Below, piece by piece: positions 8,744 through 21,757 of a DNA stretch of 64,000 bases; within the stretch, counting starts at the first letter, position 1; each line of letters begins with the position of its first letter. Where the stretch lies: NCBI GenBank assembly GCA_003290165.1, contig QNQO01005810.1, forward strand, positions 269,852 to 333,851, given 5' to 3'. The position numbers and the translations under genes are program-made. The stretch is from Berberis thunbergii. Lineage: Eukaryota; Streptophyta; Magnoliopsida; Ranunculales; Berberidaceae. The notes beneath the pieces were generated by a model. That model saw nothing but the letters and a program-made list of their open reading frames with translations. It searched no databases and was not told where the DNA came from.

Positions 8744-11700
8744 TTAGCTAAGTCGGGTAAAGTCAGTATCTTCAGGAAGTTTGAAAGTATCTGCAGCACC
8801 GAACTTCCTCCGCTCTTCCTCTGCCTCCTCGTCACTGTCTTCCTCGTTGTGAGGACTGGATTCTGACAACGGGTCCTGAACACTCTTGGACTTGCACTCT
8901 GCAGTGGCAAGCATGTTCACTTGCCCAAGGTGCGATATTTCGACAACAACAGTATCATCATCTACTGGGAGGGGCTGTTTCCATGGTTCACCATCAATTC
9001 TCATGAATGTACTGTCAGCTGCACCCTTGTGAAACTCAAAGCGAATTCGGTGTGCCTATCCAGGAAAAAAAATCCAATTATAGAAATAATAAAATCCACT
9101 GCACGTAACACAAAAGATAGAATTGGTCTACTAGAAACAAAGGTGTTTATAGACCATTTGTCAGACTTGTATAAGTTACTGGGTCAAAGGATTAGGTATC
9201 ATTTGAGTGATTAACCAGGTCAAATCCAATTTCCAGCATATTAATAGAACCACAATTAAAGAAAGTGCAAAGGAAAAAAATAAAAAAAATAATCAATTAA
9301 AAAAAAAAGAAAAGAAAGATGGGAACACAAGGAGAGTTCCACAAATGGCATAATCTCAACTTTTGGTCCGTCTCCGTCTAAGCCTAGAACAGACCCACTA
9401 TGACACAAAATCATTATTCAATAAATAATGTAGGTTGCTACGTGAACTTCACCCTCTTGGATTAACTTCTCCTCAAAGCTTAGTTCAACAGGATGCTCAG
9501 AACTTCTCACCGATCTTTGTGAAATTCAGATATCTAAGAACACTCCTTGCTCACATGGAAGGATGACTATGCTGGTGGAGTGAGTGGAAGTTAAAAACTA
9601 TTCTTGTAGAAAGGACGAGAAGGATGGATCTTGTATAGACAAGAAAACCAAGAAAAGAGTTTACTATTTGCAAACCCGTAAGGAGCCTTGTTTGAATGCA
9701 AATAGATATTAATTTGTGCATACCCAGTCCTTAAAAGAAAAAGATCTAGGGTCCAAAAAGGGGGGAAAAACCCTTTTATAATTGGAATATACCGGCATAG
9801 ATCAGGCATCAAATTCCCTTTGGAAGGTTTAACTTTTCAAGACTTCGACAGTTGATCAGCCAATAAAATGTCACTTGGGACATTCAACCGGTGGACTCTT
9901 GTAGGTTGAATTCTAACCTACTGGTTGGGCTAACTATGGGAAACTCTTTGTTCCTTTTGTTTTTCAAACTATTTTAGTATTCTAAATGAATTTAAAAAGA
10001 AGAATGACAAATGTTCCAAAGCGTGCCCCCGGATCCTCTAGATCAATTCACCAATTTTGTTCTTAAATTATGGCATGGACTAATAGCAATGTAGAGATTC
10101 GTTTTCAGTTGTTAAGGCACCATCTTCGTCTCATTACACTACCAGTTTGACTCTTAACTAGGACAACTAACTGTATTTTTGAATTCGAAATGACAAACTA
10201 ATCTAGGGTGTTCTGTAGCTTTATCATGTAAATGACCTAAAGTCTATACTGACCTGGACGAGGACGAAACGGGCCAATAAATCCATGTAGTTGTTGCATA
10301 AAGACCTCTTCAGAGATATGTCATGTCTTACAATTAGTTGTGAATCATTCATCTCTGGAAATGGTTATGTTTGTTTTTTGGCTGTCATTTTATAGCAGTA
10401 GACCTATGTTAATATTTTGTGTATTTTTTTTAGCGAATTAATTAGAAAGGTTAGAAAACCTTTAAGTTGTGTGAACTGGCCAAGTAATTCGGATACTTCC
10501 CAAGTAACTTGATGACATGCCACTTTTGGATATATCTAAAACTATGCATAACAAAATGTGGAATCACTTTAGCAGGCTCAATAATCACCAGGGTACTGAG
10601 GAAATCAAATTGTTTCGTTAATTTTGGTAACCTTCAGGCTTCAGCTCAACAAAAGTCATTATCTTGTGAATGCAAATATGGCCATTCACCTTCTTGACCT
10701 CAAAACAAATATGTATCACTGAAGAGTTTTCTAAAAATAAAAATGATGCAATGGTTCTTTAATAAAATGGCTAATTTGAATATTAAACATGAATAATACG
10801 GGAAATTACTGACTGATAACAACAACACAAACACAAGTATCGATATCGTATACGGATACGAGGTGTCAGACATGTCATCCAAAAGAATACGACACGGGAT
10901 ACCTTGGAGACACGTTGTACATTTTAGTATTATTTACCTATTAGCAATAAGTTTTGAATTATTAGTCATATTCGTTCAATGTTACTACTCATGTACTACT
11001 AATTTCCCATAATATTCTAGTAACATTTGTAAATAATGGAAGCTTTTTAAAGATATGTGAAAAAGATTATTTAAGCAAAGAGTGTCGGATGGGGCTATAT
11101 CCGGGAGTGCCGACATGCCTTTTTTAGGTATAAATAGAGTCGTTGTTACATCGGACATGAGGATACCTAGTACCTTCCTAGGTCATAAATAATGTGGCAT
11201 CTCATAATAACAATGAAAACAGTATTGGTAGAATAGAAAGTCACTTGACTTATCGTGTTTGAATTATAATATTTTGCAGTACCCATTAATATTTGACTTT
11301 GATTCAGAAAGGAATACTATGAAAGTTTTCTGTGGTAGAAATAGTGACTGAATTTTCTCTCTGAATTATGGCATGCCATCATTTTTACATGTATGCACGT
11401 GTGACAAAGAAAGCTCCAAAAAATCCAGCAGATAATTAGTATGGCAGGTAAGTCAGACCTGTGCAAGACGAGTCCCATGTCCCTTTGGAGCAAGCAAAAC
11501 AAGCCCATGCCAAGCATCTCTAAATCCGACAACTTCAAGTAGACCATCATCAACATACGGAGGGGTCAAGTCTCTCTGTATAACCACACCAACCACGAGA
11601 TATTCAGTCAATGAGTGTTCAAATCTATGAGCTTTACTGTAGGAAGCATTTCAATCGCAAACCCTGATAAATGAGGGTCATGAAACAAAAACTTGTAATA

Positions 11701-14700
11701 TTGAACAGCACGGGGCAACTTAGTTGCAGTACAACATTTATTCCCCATTATTGTGTCACGTAATAGAACATTAAAACTTCCCAAAGATAACTTACATCTC
11801 TCTCCTTCCTCTGATTTGGTGTACCCCATGGATTGAGTCCTCCGGAGAAGCTAGGCAAGTTAAGACAAACAATGGATCGAATGCTGTGTATATATAAGGA
11901 GAGAGTTAGCAACATTTCCTAGTATTATTTAAAGTGTTATATCCAGAGAGAATGTAGGAGAGCAGTTAAGGATTGTCAAGGACTGCATTCATTGTTCTAC
12001 AATATTATTTTAGATTCAGGAAGGTTCATAATTGCACAAGTAACAACCAGGAAAGTAACAACCATATGAGAAATGGGCTTCCATGAAAGTTTAAACTAAA
12101 ACCCACAGGTCTCATCGGATTCTCATCATCAAACACACAAGTTCTTCAGAAAAAACCATGGGTTCCGGAGGTATTTTAAACTGGAACTGTGTTTCGCGAA
12201 TCATCATCATTAAAACAAGTGATCTTAAATTTTAACAATTGAAGGACAGAAGAAACCCACGAAGAAGAATATCAAAGAATAAGAAAGGAGTACAGATAAG
12301 ATCAGGAAAGAAGGGAGAAGATCAGATAAGGGTAGGAGAGCCTACCATTAGCAATCTCACATGGCGGATGTACACCAGTAAAACTTGATGAGGCCAGGGC
12401 ACTGGACCTAAAAACACCCCCACTGTACTACAACCTGGTTTTCAATATGTTTATTTGAACAATTCTATGACAAGAAAAATTAAAAAGGGTGTACATTAGG
12501 TTGGAAGAGAAATATACACAAATCATTTCCAAATTATAAATGGAAATGATGGTATCACAAGTCCAGGGTTTGTACCTGCCAAAGCCATTTAATGGTTCAT
12601 GTATCCAATTACAAACCATTTTCACCCTTCAAAAAATTAGATTATAACTGAAACTCCTATTTTATGGATCCACCTCACATCAATTTTGGACAAGTTTCCT
12701 ATGCAGTGGATACCTGAATGAAGTATGGTTCATATTCATCAATACATCAGACTCCATCTTTCCAACGTGATTCTCAGAATAGGGTTTATGCCAGTGTAAC
12801 TCACCAAAGAATAATCCAGAGAAGAATCAGAAACATAGATTGATAGATGCTTCCTAAAGCCCTTGTGTTCTAAATTTCACTGAGTGGCTTAGTTTACCAG
12901 TTCATTGACAAGTACGTGTTATAGAATCTGTTGGCAGGAAAAAGCCCCTATTAGTTTGTGGATAGATGTTTCCTAAAGCCTTGCGTTTAAAATTTTACAG
13001 AGTGGATTTGTTATTATTAGATATCAGAATCAGGACAGAGGACTGTTACAACATTATAGGCTGATTGTGAGAATTTTTTTCTTAAATTAGTGACCATATA
13101 TAGAGAGCATTAGTGGTCCAATACATCATACTGTTTAAACAAACTTTCCTTGAACAAAACCACAATGCAGACTCTATGTTTATCCAAAATAAAAAAATAG
13201 TTGAACCTACTCAAATTCAAATGAGTTTGCATAGAAATCCCATTGAGATGAAAGATTAGCACAAACAATTATCTAGATTAGTGATGCCCAATACTTTCTT
13301 TACGTTTCAGGAGCCAAAATGATTAGCATAAGAATGTAACACGGGGATATGAAATATAAACAGTAATGAGAATGAGGTTAGGGAGGCCATTGAATTCACC
13401 TGGGAGGTATGTTGAGGTCCATCCAATTACCTTGTTTTTTCATTATCTTTACCTTGCAAAGCTGAGCTATGTTCCTGTCATTTTTAAGTATATCAATTAT
13501 CAGGAAGAAAAAAAAACCCATACTATGTGTGCGTGTGCTGCAGGAAGGAATATTGGATAATTGCTCCCACATTAGAATTAGATGACAGCGTACATTTTGA
13601 CTTGCACAGTTCACGTTGTAGTTAAAAAAATCCTTCTTATTCTCAGCATAACTTCAAGGCAATCAAAGTAACAGAGTAACTTTACAAAACAAGAGTAAAA
13701 TAGCATCACAATGTTTTCAGAAATAGGTACTTGAGATAAAAAAAAAATTCATATGAGCTCTTTTAGGGAATAAAGGGATATCATAATCAGGATGCCAGCA
13801 AGTATGGAATATGTCTGTTAGATATTTCTAGCTCAGTTCAAGTCATGACATCTTATGAATCACAAGTATTTCCTGTTATCCTATCTAATTGGTAAAATAC
13901 ATATATGACATTGTGCAAAATTTACAACCAGCATTTTCATGTATCTCCATGACATAAATACTGAATTATGGAGTTATGATATCAAATGATATACTAACCG
14001 CGAGGAAGGGTGGAAAAGAGGGGCCATAAACCATCCTTGTGTGCATCCAAGCTTTGCATAGGTACTCTGATCAAAATGAAAAATGTCAGTAGAACTGTAT
14101 AACCTCTTTCTCATAAGCAAATCTTTGATTTCACCTACATTATTTGAAAAAGTTTAACAGTCACTTTTAAAAAAAATTCATACACAAAGAAAATTAGAAT
14201 AATATCTCATTCCAATGTTTAAAAAGCCGTGTGAGGTATACACCTTAAGGTGAGGCGGTGGGGAGAGGATCCAAGGCTCTTATGTTTTTTGCATGCATAG
14301 TAAGGCTTATGACTTTTACAGTTGAGGAGTATGCATTGAAGCTAAAGCCTTGAATCTACAAGCTGAGCCATAAAAGCATTGACCTATAATTGTATATTAC
14401 CACCCCGACCATTGAACCCTTTTTGAATTTCTAAAACTCGTTTCTCTTGCAAATCAAACAGCTGTTAAGAAATTTTTTTTTCCAACACATGAATTATGTG
14501 ATTTTGCATTCATTTGTAATAGGATTTGAAATCTGATAGACTAGGATCTTCTTAGGAGAGATCTCATCATATAGAACATAAAAATCACAAGTTTCAATCT
14601 TATTTCAGGTATGCAGCCCTTGAGGTAAACCCATAGCCTTACTGACTTTTATGTACTAATCGTGGGTTAAATACATCAGTATCATAAGAACGTTAAAATA

Positions 14701-17700
14701 TTCATTTTATACAAACTGAAAGACTACCTGATTGACTAACTGATTCTTGAATTTTTCTGGATGCAGCTTGCGCTCAGAATGAAATGCATATGATACTTGA
14801 GCATCCATTCCTGTTGAAAAAAATGCATAGTAAGATTTCCATAAGGTGCTTCCATGTAAAACATTATCATTTATCTCTTCCATTTTACATGCTATAATTT
14901 TTTCCGAAGAAATTATCTATTTAAATTCTTTGAAAAAATAATGTGAACGATTATCTTTGAAATGTTTAAAAGTTCTGTGCACCACAATATCCGTGAATAG
15001 TTTATGCGATGAAACGGGTAAATATCCTGGTCCGATAAATATATATTGCACATGTAAACATGTTTACATATTTACGTGAATCATGAGTGTAGATTATTAT
15101 AATGATGCTGCTAAATGAAGCTTAATAAAAAAAATAGCCTTGCTTCAGGTGCAGTGGCATACTTAATTTTCATTTTACGTTGAATTATTTAGGTCTAAAC
15201 TAGCAGAGAAGATGAAGGATAACACGGGACTAGACGAATCGAGATGAAAAGAAGAGTTAGGCCTGAGTGGCTGACAGTAGGTTCAACCTCCCACATCCTA
15301 TAATTAGATTGTATGCAATAGTTAGTAAAAAATGAAATCAGAATAATCCATCAATCCCTTCTACAGCAGTTGTGATAAAAACGTTGCATCAATGTGGTTA
15401 TGTTTTGCCAAGTAGAATTTAACAATAGCATGCCTATGCAGTTATGCCATTGAGTTAGCCAGGGTGAACAATGAGCATAAATAAAAGATAAATTCATCTT
15501 CGGTTGAAATTCAAAAATAACATTAGAAATTGTTTGGTTAGGTGAAAATTAAGTTGTCTCCAGGTGTGATTAAACGGAAAGCATCTTAGTGAGAATCGTG
15601 TAGCTACACCACAATACATATACATAATATTACTAATCAAGTAATTATTTGACAAGAGCGATTCTTACCCATGCTGAAGTAGTTCCAAAATCCACCCCGA
15701 AATGTGTGGCAACCTTCCTGAGAAGCAGTCAAGACGAATTGGGCGAATTAGCAAATAGTGCAACACTGTAATAGGTGGAGCTGGACTATTCATACTATGC
15801 TTGTCAAATTGTTTAACTCAATTGAAGGCCTGAAGGTCGAAAAGAAAAGGTCTTGGGCAACATAGTTATATCAAAATCATGTCAATGGGGCGAATTAGCA
15901 AATAGTGCAACACTGTAATAGGTGGAGCTGGACTATTCATACTATGCTTGTCAAATTGTTTAACTCAATTGAAGGCCTGAAGGTCGAAAAGAAAAGGTCT
16001 TGGGCAACATAGTTATATCAAAATCATGTCAATGGGTGCAGTTCTTGTCCACATATTCATGAACAAATTAAAAGGGCACATGTGATTTTTACAATGAAAG
16101 AAAGATAAGTTGAGAATGAAAGTCCATAGATAGGAAGTGATTGGTATTTAGCAACTTTCTGTATGTCGTAGTCTTAGACATTGAACTATACTTTGGGTGT
16201 CTAAGATCAGTCATTTTCTTTTGGAATGAATGGATGGATGGATGATGAAAACATGTGATGTGTCAATGAAAATGTTTTTTGAACTTCCTTGCTTGAATAA
16301 TTCTTATTTATGACGCTTATATGCTTTTATACTTATATATGGATCAAGTAATATGATAGCCCCATAGAAAGAGCAGGGATTCACATCAACGTGCAGAAGC
16401 TCGATTCTATATTCTCTTTCTTGTTCTGGTTGAAACAGAAATTCATGTCAATAGTTCTGATATGATCGCTGAATGTTAAAACAGATTTGATGTTCATATA
16501 AATACATGAATCTGCGAAACTTATAAATGAACAATGGTTTTACTAGGGAAATATCATAAAGAAGATTGATGTACAAGTGAAAGAAATGCAATCAAACTTA
16601 GCAACTATATATTTACATTGATGTCCAGAAACTCAATTGTTTCACTTGTGAAGAAAGTATAATATATACTTCATAGATAGTGGAAATAACTGTGTCACAT
16701 ACCATGTGTTGAGTGTCAGTGTGGGAGACACGATGAAACGCATGCAAAGAATGAGGCAACTCGAGAGGTGCAATGGGATCACATGCTTCTCCTTTGGGGA
16801 TTCTCATTCTCATGAGAATATGCCAGCTGGAGTAGATGGGACAAGAAGTGGTCAAAGAGTTGTTTTTATGCATACAAGAACATTAATAACATGTTAAACA
16901 CAATTGAGTTTTCCATACCAAACTAAAATTGGTATCTTATTCACAGATGTGTTTCAACACATTAATATCCAATACAACAACTTCATGCCAATAGATATCT
17001 CTGAACATTTGAAAATTGTGCTGAACAAAAACATAAACAAGCTCATACTCTGAACCTTTATGTCATGTAAATCAAACTATACAAGAGCAGATGCCCATAG
17101 ATCAGTTGTCACTTTGCTCAGATGATAGTACCATGCTAATGACAACCTTACCTCAAGGATGACAGAAGCGTGAGAAGTCAGATATAAAGTAATAAAAAAA
17201 TGAACTTCCATAAGTTTTATATGGTGATAATTTTGCGAAGTTGGGAAATTCGCCTTGCAAGGTAGCATCCAGTTAATCAAAATTCTAAATGAAAATTTGA
17301 AATCTATTGTTTTTAGCTTCTCTCAAAAGAAAACAGTAGTCCAAATCATGTAACTATCATCTCATAAAAATCAATGATTTTATTTTATTCTAGAACTATC
17401 AAATTAACAGTTCCTTGTTACATACTTTTTAGATAAAACACAATCATCTGCAGGGTAATTTCTTTCAGGAACTATTCATTGTCTAAGGGTGCATTCGGAT
17501 CAGTTCATAGTGACTACCCTGAGAAAGCTTCTACAGATTAAAGAGCACTGTTAATATTGTCATCTCGAGTTAACAAAACATGGAACTCTATGCGGGCTCC
17601 TGTATGATGAAGCATATTCTTTTCCTTTTGGCTCCAGTATCAATTTAAAAAGAAATGAGTATGTCATAGTAAAACAAAGATGGATGATGTGTAAATGCAT

Positions 17701-19324
17701 GATTATAACATGACATTCTGAATCCACTAAACAGTATGCTTGCCTTTTACTAACTTGCAACAGAGCTGAGTCATTTGCAATACCTGTCTATTTTCATTTC
17801 CTTTGCTTTCATTACTTCAACTAAAAAGGATTTGACTGATTGGTGATCTGTACCAGGATTCTTCTTTCCCTGTGAATAAGTAAATTACATGTCATAAAAA
17901 TCTTTATTTCATATTAATCAACAAATTTAGTACTAACACAGAAACCATATGAGAAAACCTTTTACTGATCTATAAGAGTAGCTACTCATTCTAAATGTAT
18001 GAATTCATTCCCCAAGATTGACAACAACAATGAGGATTCACATAACTATCAAAAAATAATTAGCGGACCTAAAATTTGTGGTGATCCTAGAATAGTAGAT
18101 GATCTATATAAAATAAAAGAATAAAACAAGTCAGTTAAAGGAGTGACTCAACAACACTGTTTTAAAAGGCGATCACATCAATGTGCGCATTGATGCGAAG
18201 TGGCAAAAAATTGTGTCAGTGCATATGAGTTGACTGTTTGGTATAATGCGACGATGATTGTTCTTATTTGTTAACACCTCAATTGGCCATGTTATTTCTT
18301 TCATTGATGATTGTTTCATTTTTTATTTTTTTTAATATTTTTTCATCATTTTTCTTTTTCCTGAAAAGTCGAGGTGTACGCCTTGTTACACATCAATGCG
18401 ACGTGCTTTGCATTGAGAAAAGCCTAATCCCCTCAGTACTGAAAACCGTTTTTTAAAACATTGCCTAACAGAGACACAAGATATCTGACATCTAATGAAA
18501 TGTATGCAATCTCTTTATTTAATTTATGACAAAGTAAGAGAACATTCTGGAGATTAAGAAATTAAGAAGTTAAGAATCAAGATGTAGATAATAACTAGTA
18601 ATTTGATATCCCATACCCAGCCAAATGAAAATGGAAGGTTGTTTCCAGTTCCCAAGGGTACAGTTGCAATTGGAGGAGCAGGAGATAATTTGAGATCTGA
18701 AACAACTCCGAGCAACCAACTAGCTGTACCGTCCCCACCTGCAACCTAATCAACAAATTCACAAACTATTAATCAAGGCATTGACTACAAAGTGATTGCA
18801 GTTGCTCGTAGGCATTCTGTGAGATCACAGTGTCCACATGGTACTGTTTTCAGAGTCAACTCACTATTAATCTCAATTTACTCAGAATGTCCTGTGCAAA
18901 CCCATCGGCACTAAACTTGAGCTTTTCTAAAGTGAGATAAATCCTGCTCAGCACCTTATCAGGAGCTTCTTCTCCTAAATCGTACACCTAAAAATTGGCG
19001 ACACTGAAATAAGTCCTAGGCAAAGGGGAAAAACTCAAAGTAGAAGCTAAAAATACAGGGTATATAATTCAGTTTTGAATGTAAGCAGTAAAGATTATGC
19101 AAGTCCCTTGTGCAGAGTACCTGATTTTTGTTGAGAAGTTCACGATATGTTTTAAGCAAATCTCCACCAAGCTGCCCACCACTTTTAGAGTTGATGAAGA
19201 CGAGCACAGGGCATGCTGGCTGCCAGGGAACAGTTTCAACCTCACAGGGAGGTACAAGTATGTAATTCGGGATATAGAACTCCCTTAAGAGCTGGAAAGT
19301 AGGTTCAATGCCAGTATCACTCAT
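8744..19324 (-). CDS. DGK5: Diacylglycerol kinase, DGK5-like (12 coding exons, 485 aa)
   Basis: This kinase phosphorylates diacylglycerol to phosphatidic acid in plant lipid signalling. Coding exons (- strand) are 19324-19121, 18987-18865, 18745-18617, 17869-17784, 16826-16703, 15717-15669, 14810-14728, 14066-13999, 13474-13400, 11883-11796, 11575-11459 and 9055-8744. All junctions use GT-AG and keep frame for 1458 bases. The catalytic domain (about 38-190) contains FINSKSGG (43-50), the ATP-binding GGDGT (112-116) and PLGTGNN (139-145). The accessory domain begins near 223 ([14 protein letters not shown]). The C-terminus is acidic and ends [11 protein letters not shown]. No C1 domains are present, as in the small plant DGKs. 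The ATG at 19324 gives the usual short N-terminus before REFYIPN. At position 118 Ser occurs where I recall Gly in Arabidopsis. The first coding exon begins at 19337 after an acceptor CAG. Confidence 0.93.
9056..11458 (-). other. Largest DGK5 intron, no gene seen
   Basis: This 2.4-kb intron separates the last two coding exons of DGK5. It is AT-rich, and the short open frames on either strand show no recognisable domain. Other long introns (11884-13399, 16035-16702, 17870-18616) likewise hold no gene I recognise, apart from the duplication and the small element listed separately. Confidence 0.6.
15741..16036. repeat. Exact 147-bp tandem duplication in a DGK5 intron
   Basis: Two consecutive copies of a 147-base unit starting GGGCGAATTAGCAAATAGTG lie in the intron between the exons at 16826-16703 and 15717-15669. 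By eye they are identical along their whole length. The duplication ends 24 bases from the acceptor side of the 15717 exon and does not touch coding sequence. Confidence 0.95.
18158..18460. mobile_element. Small MITE-like element in a DGK5 intron
   Basis: The segment has inverted ends of the form TGTTTTAAAA...CG at left and CG...TTTTAAAACA at right, and no coding capacity. I could not confirm a TSD, so the family is unassigned. Confidence 0.4.
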
Positions 19325-20336
19325 CCTTACGTCCAAACTGCATCATGACAGCATGAAAAATGAAGTTTTTTTTTTTTTTTTTCTAATTGTCACCAAAACC
19401 AGTAAAGCAGAAATGCACATTAAGGCACTTAAGCTAATAAGATATCTGAGTTTTTGTGAAATATAACATGTTCTCAAAAGATGCAGACCTTTAACACACA
19501 TAATTAGAAGGAAAATAATTTTTCTTCAAGGTTAGAAAAATTTCGTTTCATCCCTGACCTAGTCTACAACACTAAGCAACAGAGGCCATATTAAAAGACA
19601 GATTGATATAAAATCAAGACATAAAGGAACTATAAGTTATAACAAAGTTAAGAATTTTTTTTTATATTGAGCATCGGACATAAATCTTCACCTTGGAAAA
19701 TGTATTCTGCCAGTATTGAGAAAATTAAGGGTTTTTTTTTTTTTTTTCTTAATCTATCATTCTAACTGGAGGTCAGAATTTTAGGAGATAAGCATAAAAA
19801 ATCTTGTCCACTTTCATTTTGTGATGAACCATATTAACCCTTCTATGAAATTGTTGCATACAGGTTTTGAAGTTGAATTGTGATTGTAATAAACAAAACA
19901 GAGAAATGAGTAGTGTGAGATTTCATCATCCAATTAACAAACGAGAACCCTAATATTAACGGTGAAATTCGAAATCAAAATCATTGCTAAAGCCATACAA
20001 AGGAGAACACAAATTGAGTTACCACGGATCTCGAAATCAAATCACGTTAGCATTCAACATTTATGTGTAAAGAATTGTCTCTATAGTCAACACAAGCTCT
20101 GCTTCATCTAACACATTATGAGAATGATTGATTGGCAAAATTTTACAAAATGAATCAACTTAACTTTACAATCTCTTGGACAGTGACATACTATTTCTCG
20201 ATCTGATTCTTGATTCTACAACTTTTAAACCCATCATTCTGCCTTTACAAACACGTCAAGCTGTATCTCGAATGAATCCCGAAAAGCAAATTCGATGAGA
20301 GAAAGCGAATAAAACAGAGGAGGAAAGGAGAATTAC

Positions 20337-20470
20337 CAGAAGAATCGAATCGAATCGTATCGTTCAACAACAACAGTTGTGTTGCTGCATGAATGAGTGA
20401 CTGCTTCCTCTTCAGACCTAACAAGAAGAGAGAAAATGAAAAGGCAAGAAAGAGAGATTGGACATATTTT
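20337..20470 (-). other. DGK5: DGK5 5' UTR exon with a short upstream ORF
   Basis: The minus strand shows a pyrimidine-rich leader ending at donor TCTG/GTAATT (exon end 20337). The next exon starts at 19337 after CTGCAG, 13 bases before the ATG. The leader contains a 9-codon upstream ORF (ATG at 20390, stop at 20364; MQQHNCCC), which could reduce translation of the main frame. The upstream limit is uncertain; a TATA-like ACAATATAATTG lies near 20488-20502. Confidence 0.55.
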
Positions 20471-20479
20471 TGAAGAGCG

Positions 20480-20780
20480 AAGCTATGCAATTATATTGTC
20501 TTGTGTAATGTGTTGTGTTGAAGTAATAAAGATGATGGCTGGCAAGTTGGAAGGATTATATGGAAATGCCAATTACAGCTGAATTGAATGTTTCCAAATC
20601 CATTTCTAATATCTATTGTTTTGTCAATGATCCAACGAAGGTGGGAGGGAGGGGATCAGGCTGTCTTGTCTTACCCAATAATTTTTATTTCAAATTTAAT
20701 ATTCCTTAAAGAGATTATTTTTAAAAAGACTATAGGTCAGACCCATGGTATGGTATGGTATGGTATGGTATGGTATGCAT
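20480..20780 (-). promoter_or_regulatory. Presumed DGK5 promoter region with a GTATG microsatellite
   Basis: Two TATA-like AT stretches (about 20488-20502 and 20555-20563) lie upstream of the 5' UTR exon. A run of about six GGTAT/GTATG units occupies 20746-20777. No cis-element beyond these is claimed. Confidence 0.4.
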
Positions 20781-21020
20781 GACCAACCAAATTCTTTCTT
20801 GGTGCTTGCGCACCACCATGGTCTCTGCAATCATTATACGTCTCTACACAAATCTGATTGTGTTTCCTTGCAAGTTGGGAGGGGATCGGAGATCGGAGGT
20901 AGCTTGAACAAGGAAAAAACTATCTTGTAACTCTTATTCATGGTCTCTTTCAAAACGATAAAATCAACCAAGAAAACATGACTTTACGAGTTAGATTTGA
21001 AGATAGGATGACTTCCATAA

Positions 21021-21060
<40 letters not shown>

Positions 21061-21507
21061 ACACCCACACACACAATAGCTCCGAAGATAAAAGAAAAAG
21101 AAATTTCTCTTTTTTTATTTTTATTTTTTTATTTTTACTTTGATTCAAAAGGGTTTGATATGTACCATCATCATTATCATCAAAGTTCATTTTCGATACT
21201 TTTGGAGTCGACTACATGTATTTTGGTTCTTTCAAGCAATTTGATCTTCCTACATGTCCTCGCCTAATTTAAGCTCAATGATGTTTTACTTCACCACCTT
21301 CATCCAAGTTTTCAATGGTCGTCCCCTCCGTCTACACATTTCACTAACTTGTCATTTTAGACATTTTCTAATTGGTGTCGTGCTTGCTCTCCTCCGTACA
21401 TAACCAAACCACGTTAAACGCATTTATCTAATTTTGTCCTCCATGGGCGCTACCCCTAAGTGTCTCTTAATTCTTTAATTCCTAATTTTATCCTTACGAG
21501 TTTTACC
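20781..21507. other. Intergenic, A-tract, no gene
   Basis: A run of about 28 A lies around 21030-21059, followed by CA-rich sequence. Part of 21190-21480 (containing GGAGTCGACTACATG) resembles a dispersed plant repeat I cannot name. No coding region is visible. Confidence 0.5.
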
Positions 21508-21512
21508 ACCCA

Positions 21513-21752
21513 TGTGAGACCCTGAGTGAGCGGACCTGAGGTGAGGGTGAGGGTTGGAGCCCAATAGGCCGAGAGGGGTTGAACGAGCTACAAGGGGAAT
21601 CATAATCCCATATCGCCTGGGTAGGGGAGGAGGATGATCCTTGTATGTGCGGGATCAGCTCCCCATTGTATCGACGCGTTTTAAAGCCGTGAGGGTCGGA
21701 TGGTAGCCCAAAGCGGACAATATCGGTACAATGCGGGAGGGGGGTCGTCACA
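21513..21752. mobile_element. Solo LTR (240 bp) flanked by 5-bp TSD ACCCA
   Basis: The unit begins TGTGAGACC and ends GTCGTCACA. It is bounded by ACCCA at 21508-21512 and again at 21753-21757, as expected after recombination between two LTRs. It contains ACGCGTTTTAAAGCCGTGAG and AAAGCGGACAATATCG, motifs I recall from a widespread plant TRIM or LTR family; the family name is uncertain. Confidence 0.75.
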
Positions 21753-21757
21753 ACCCA

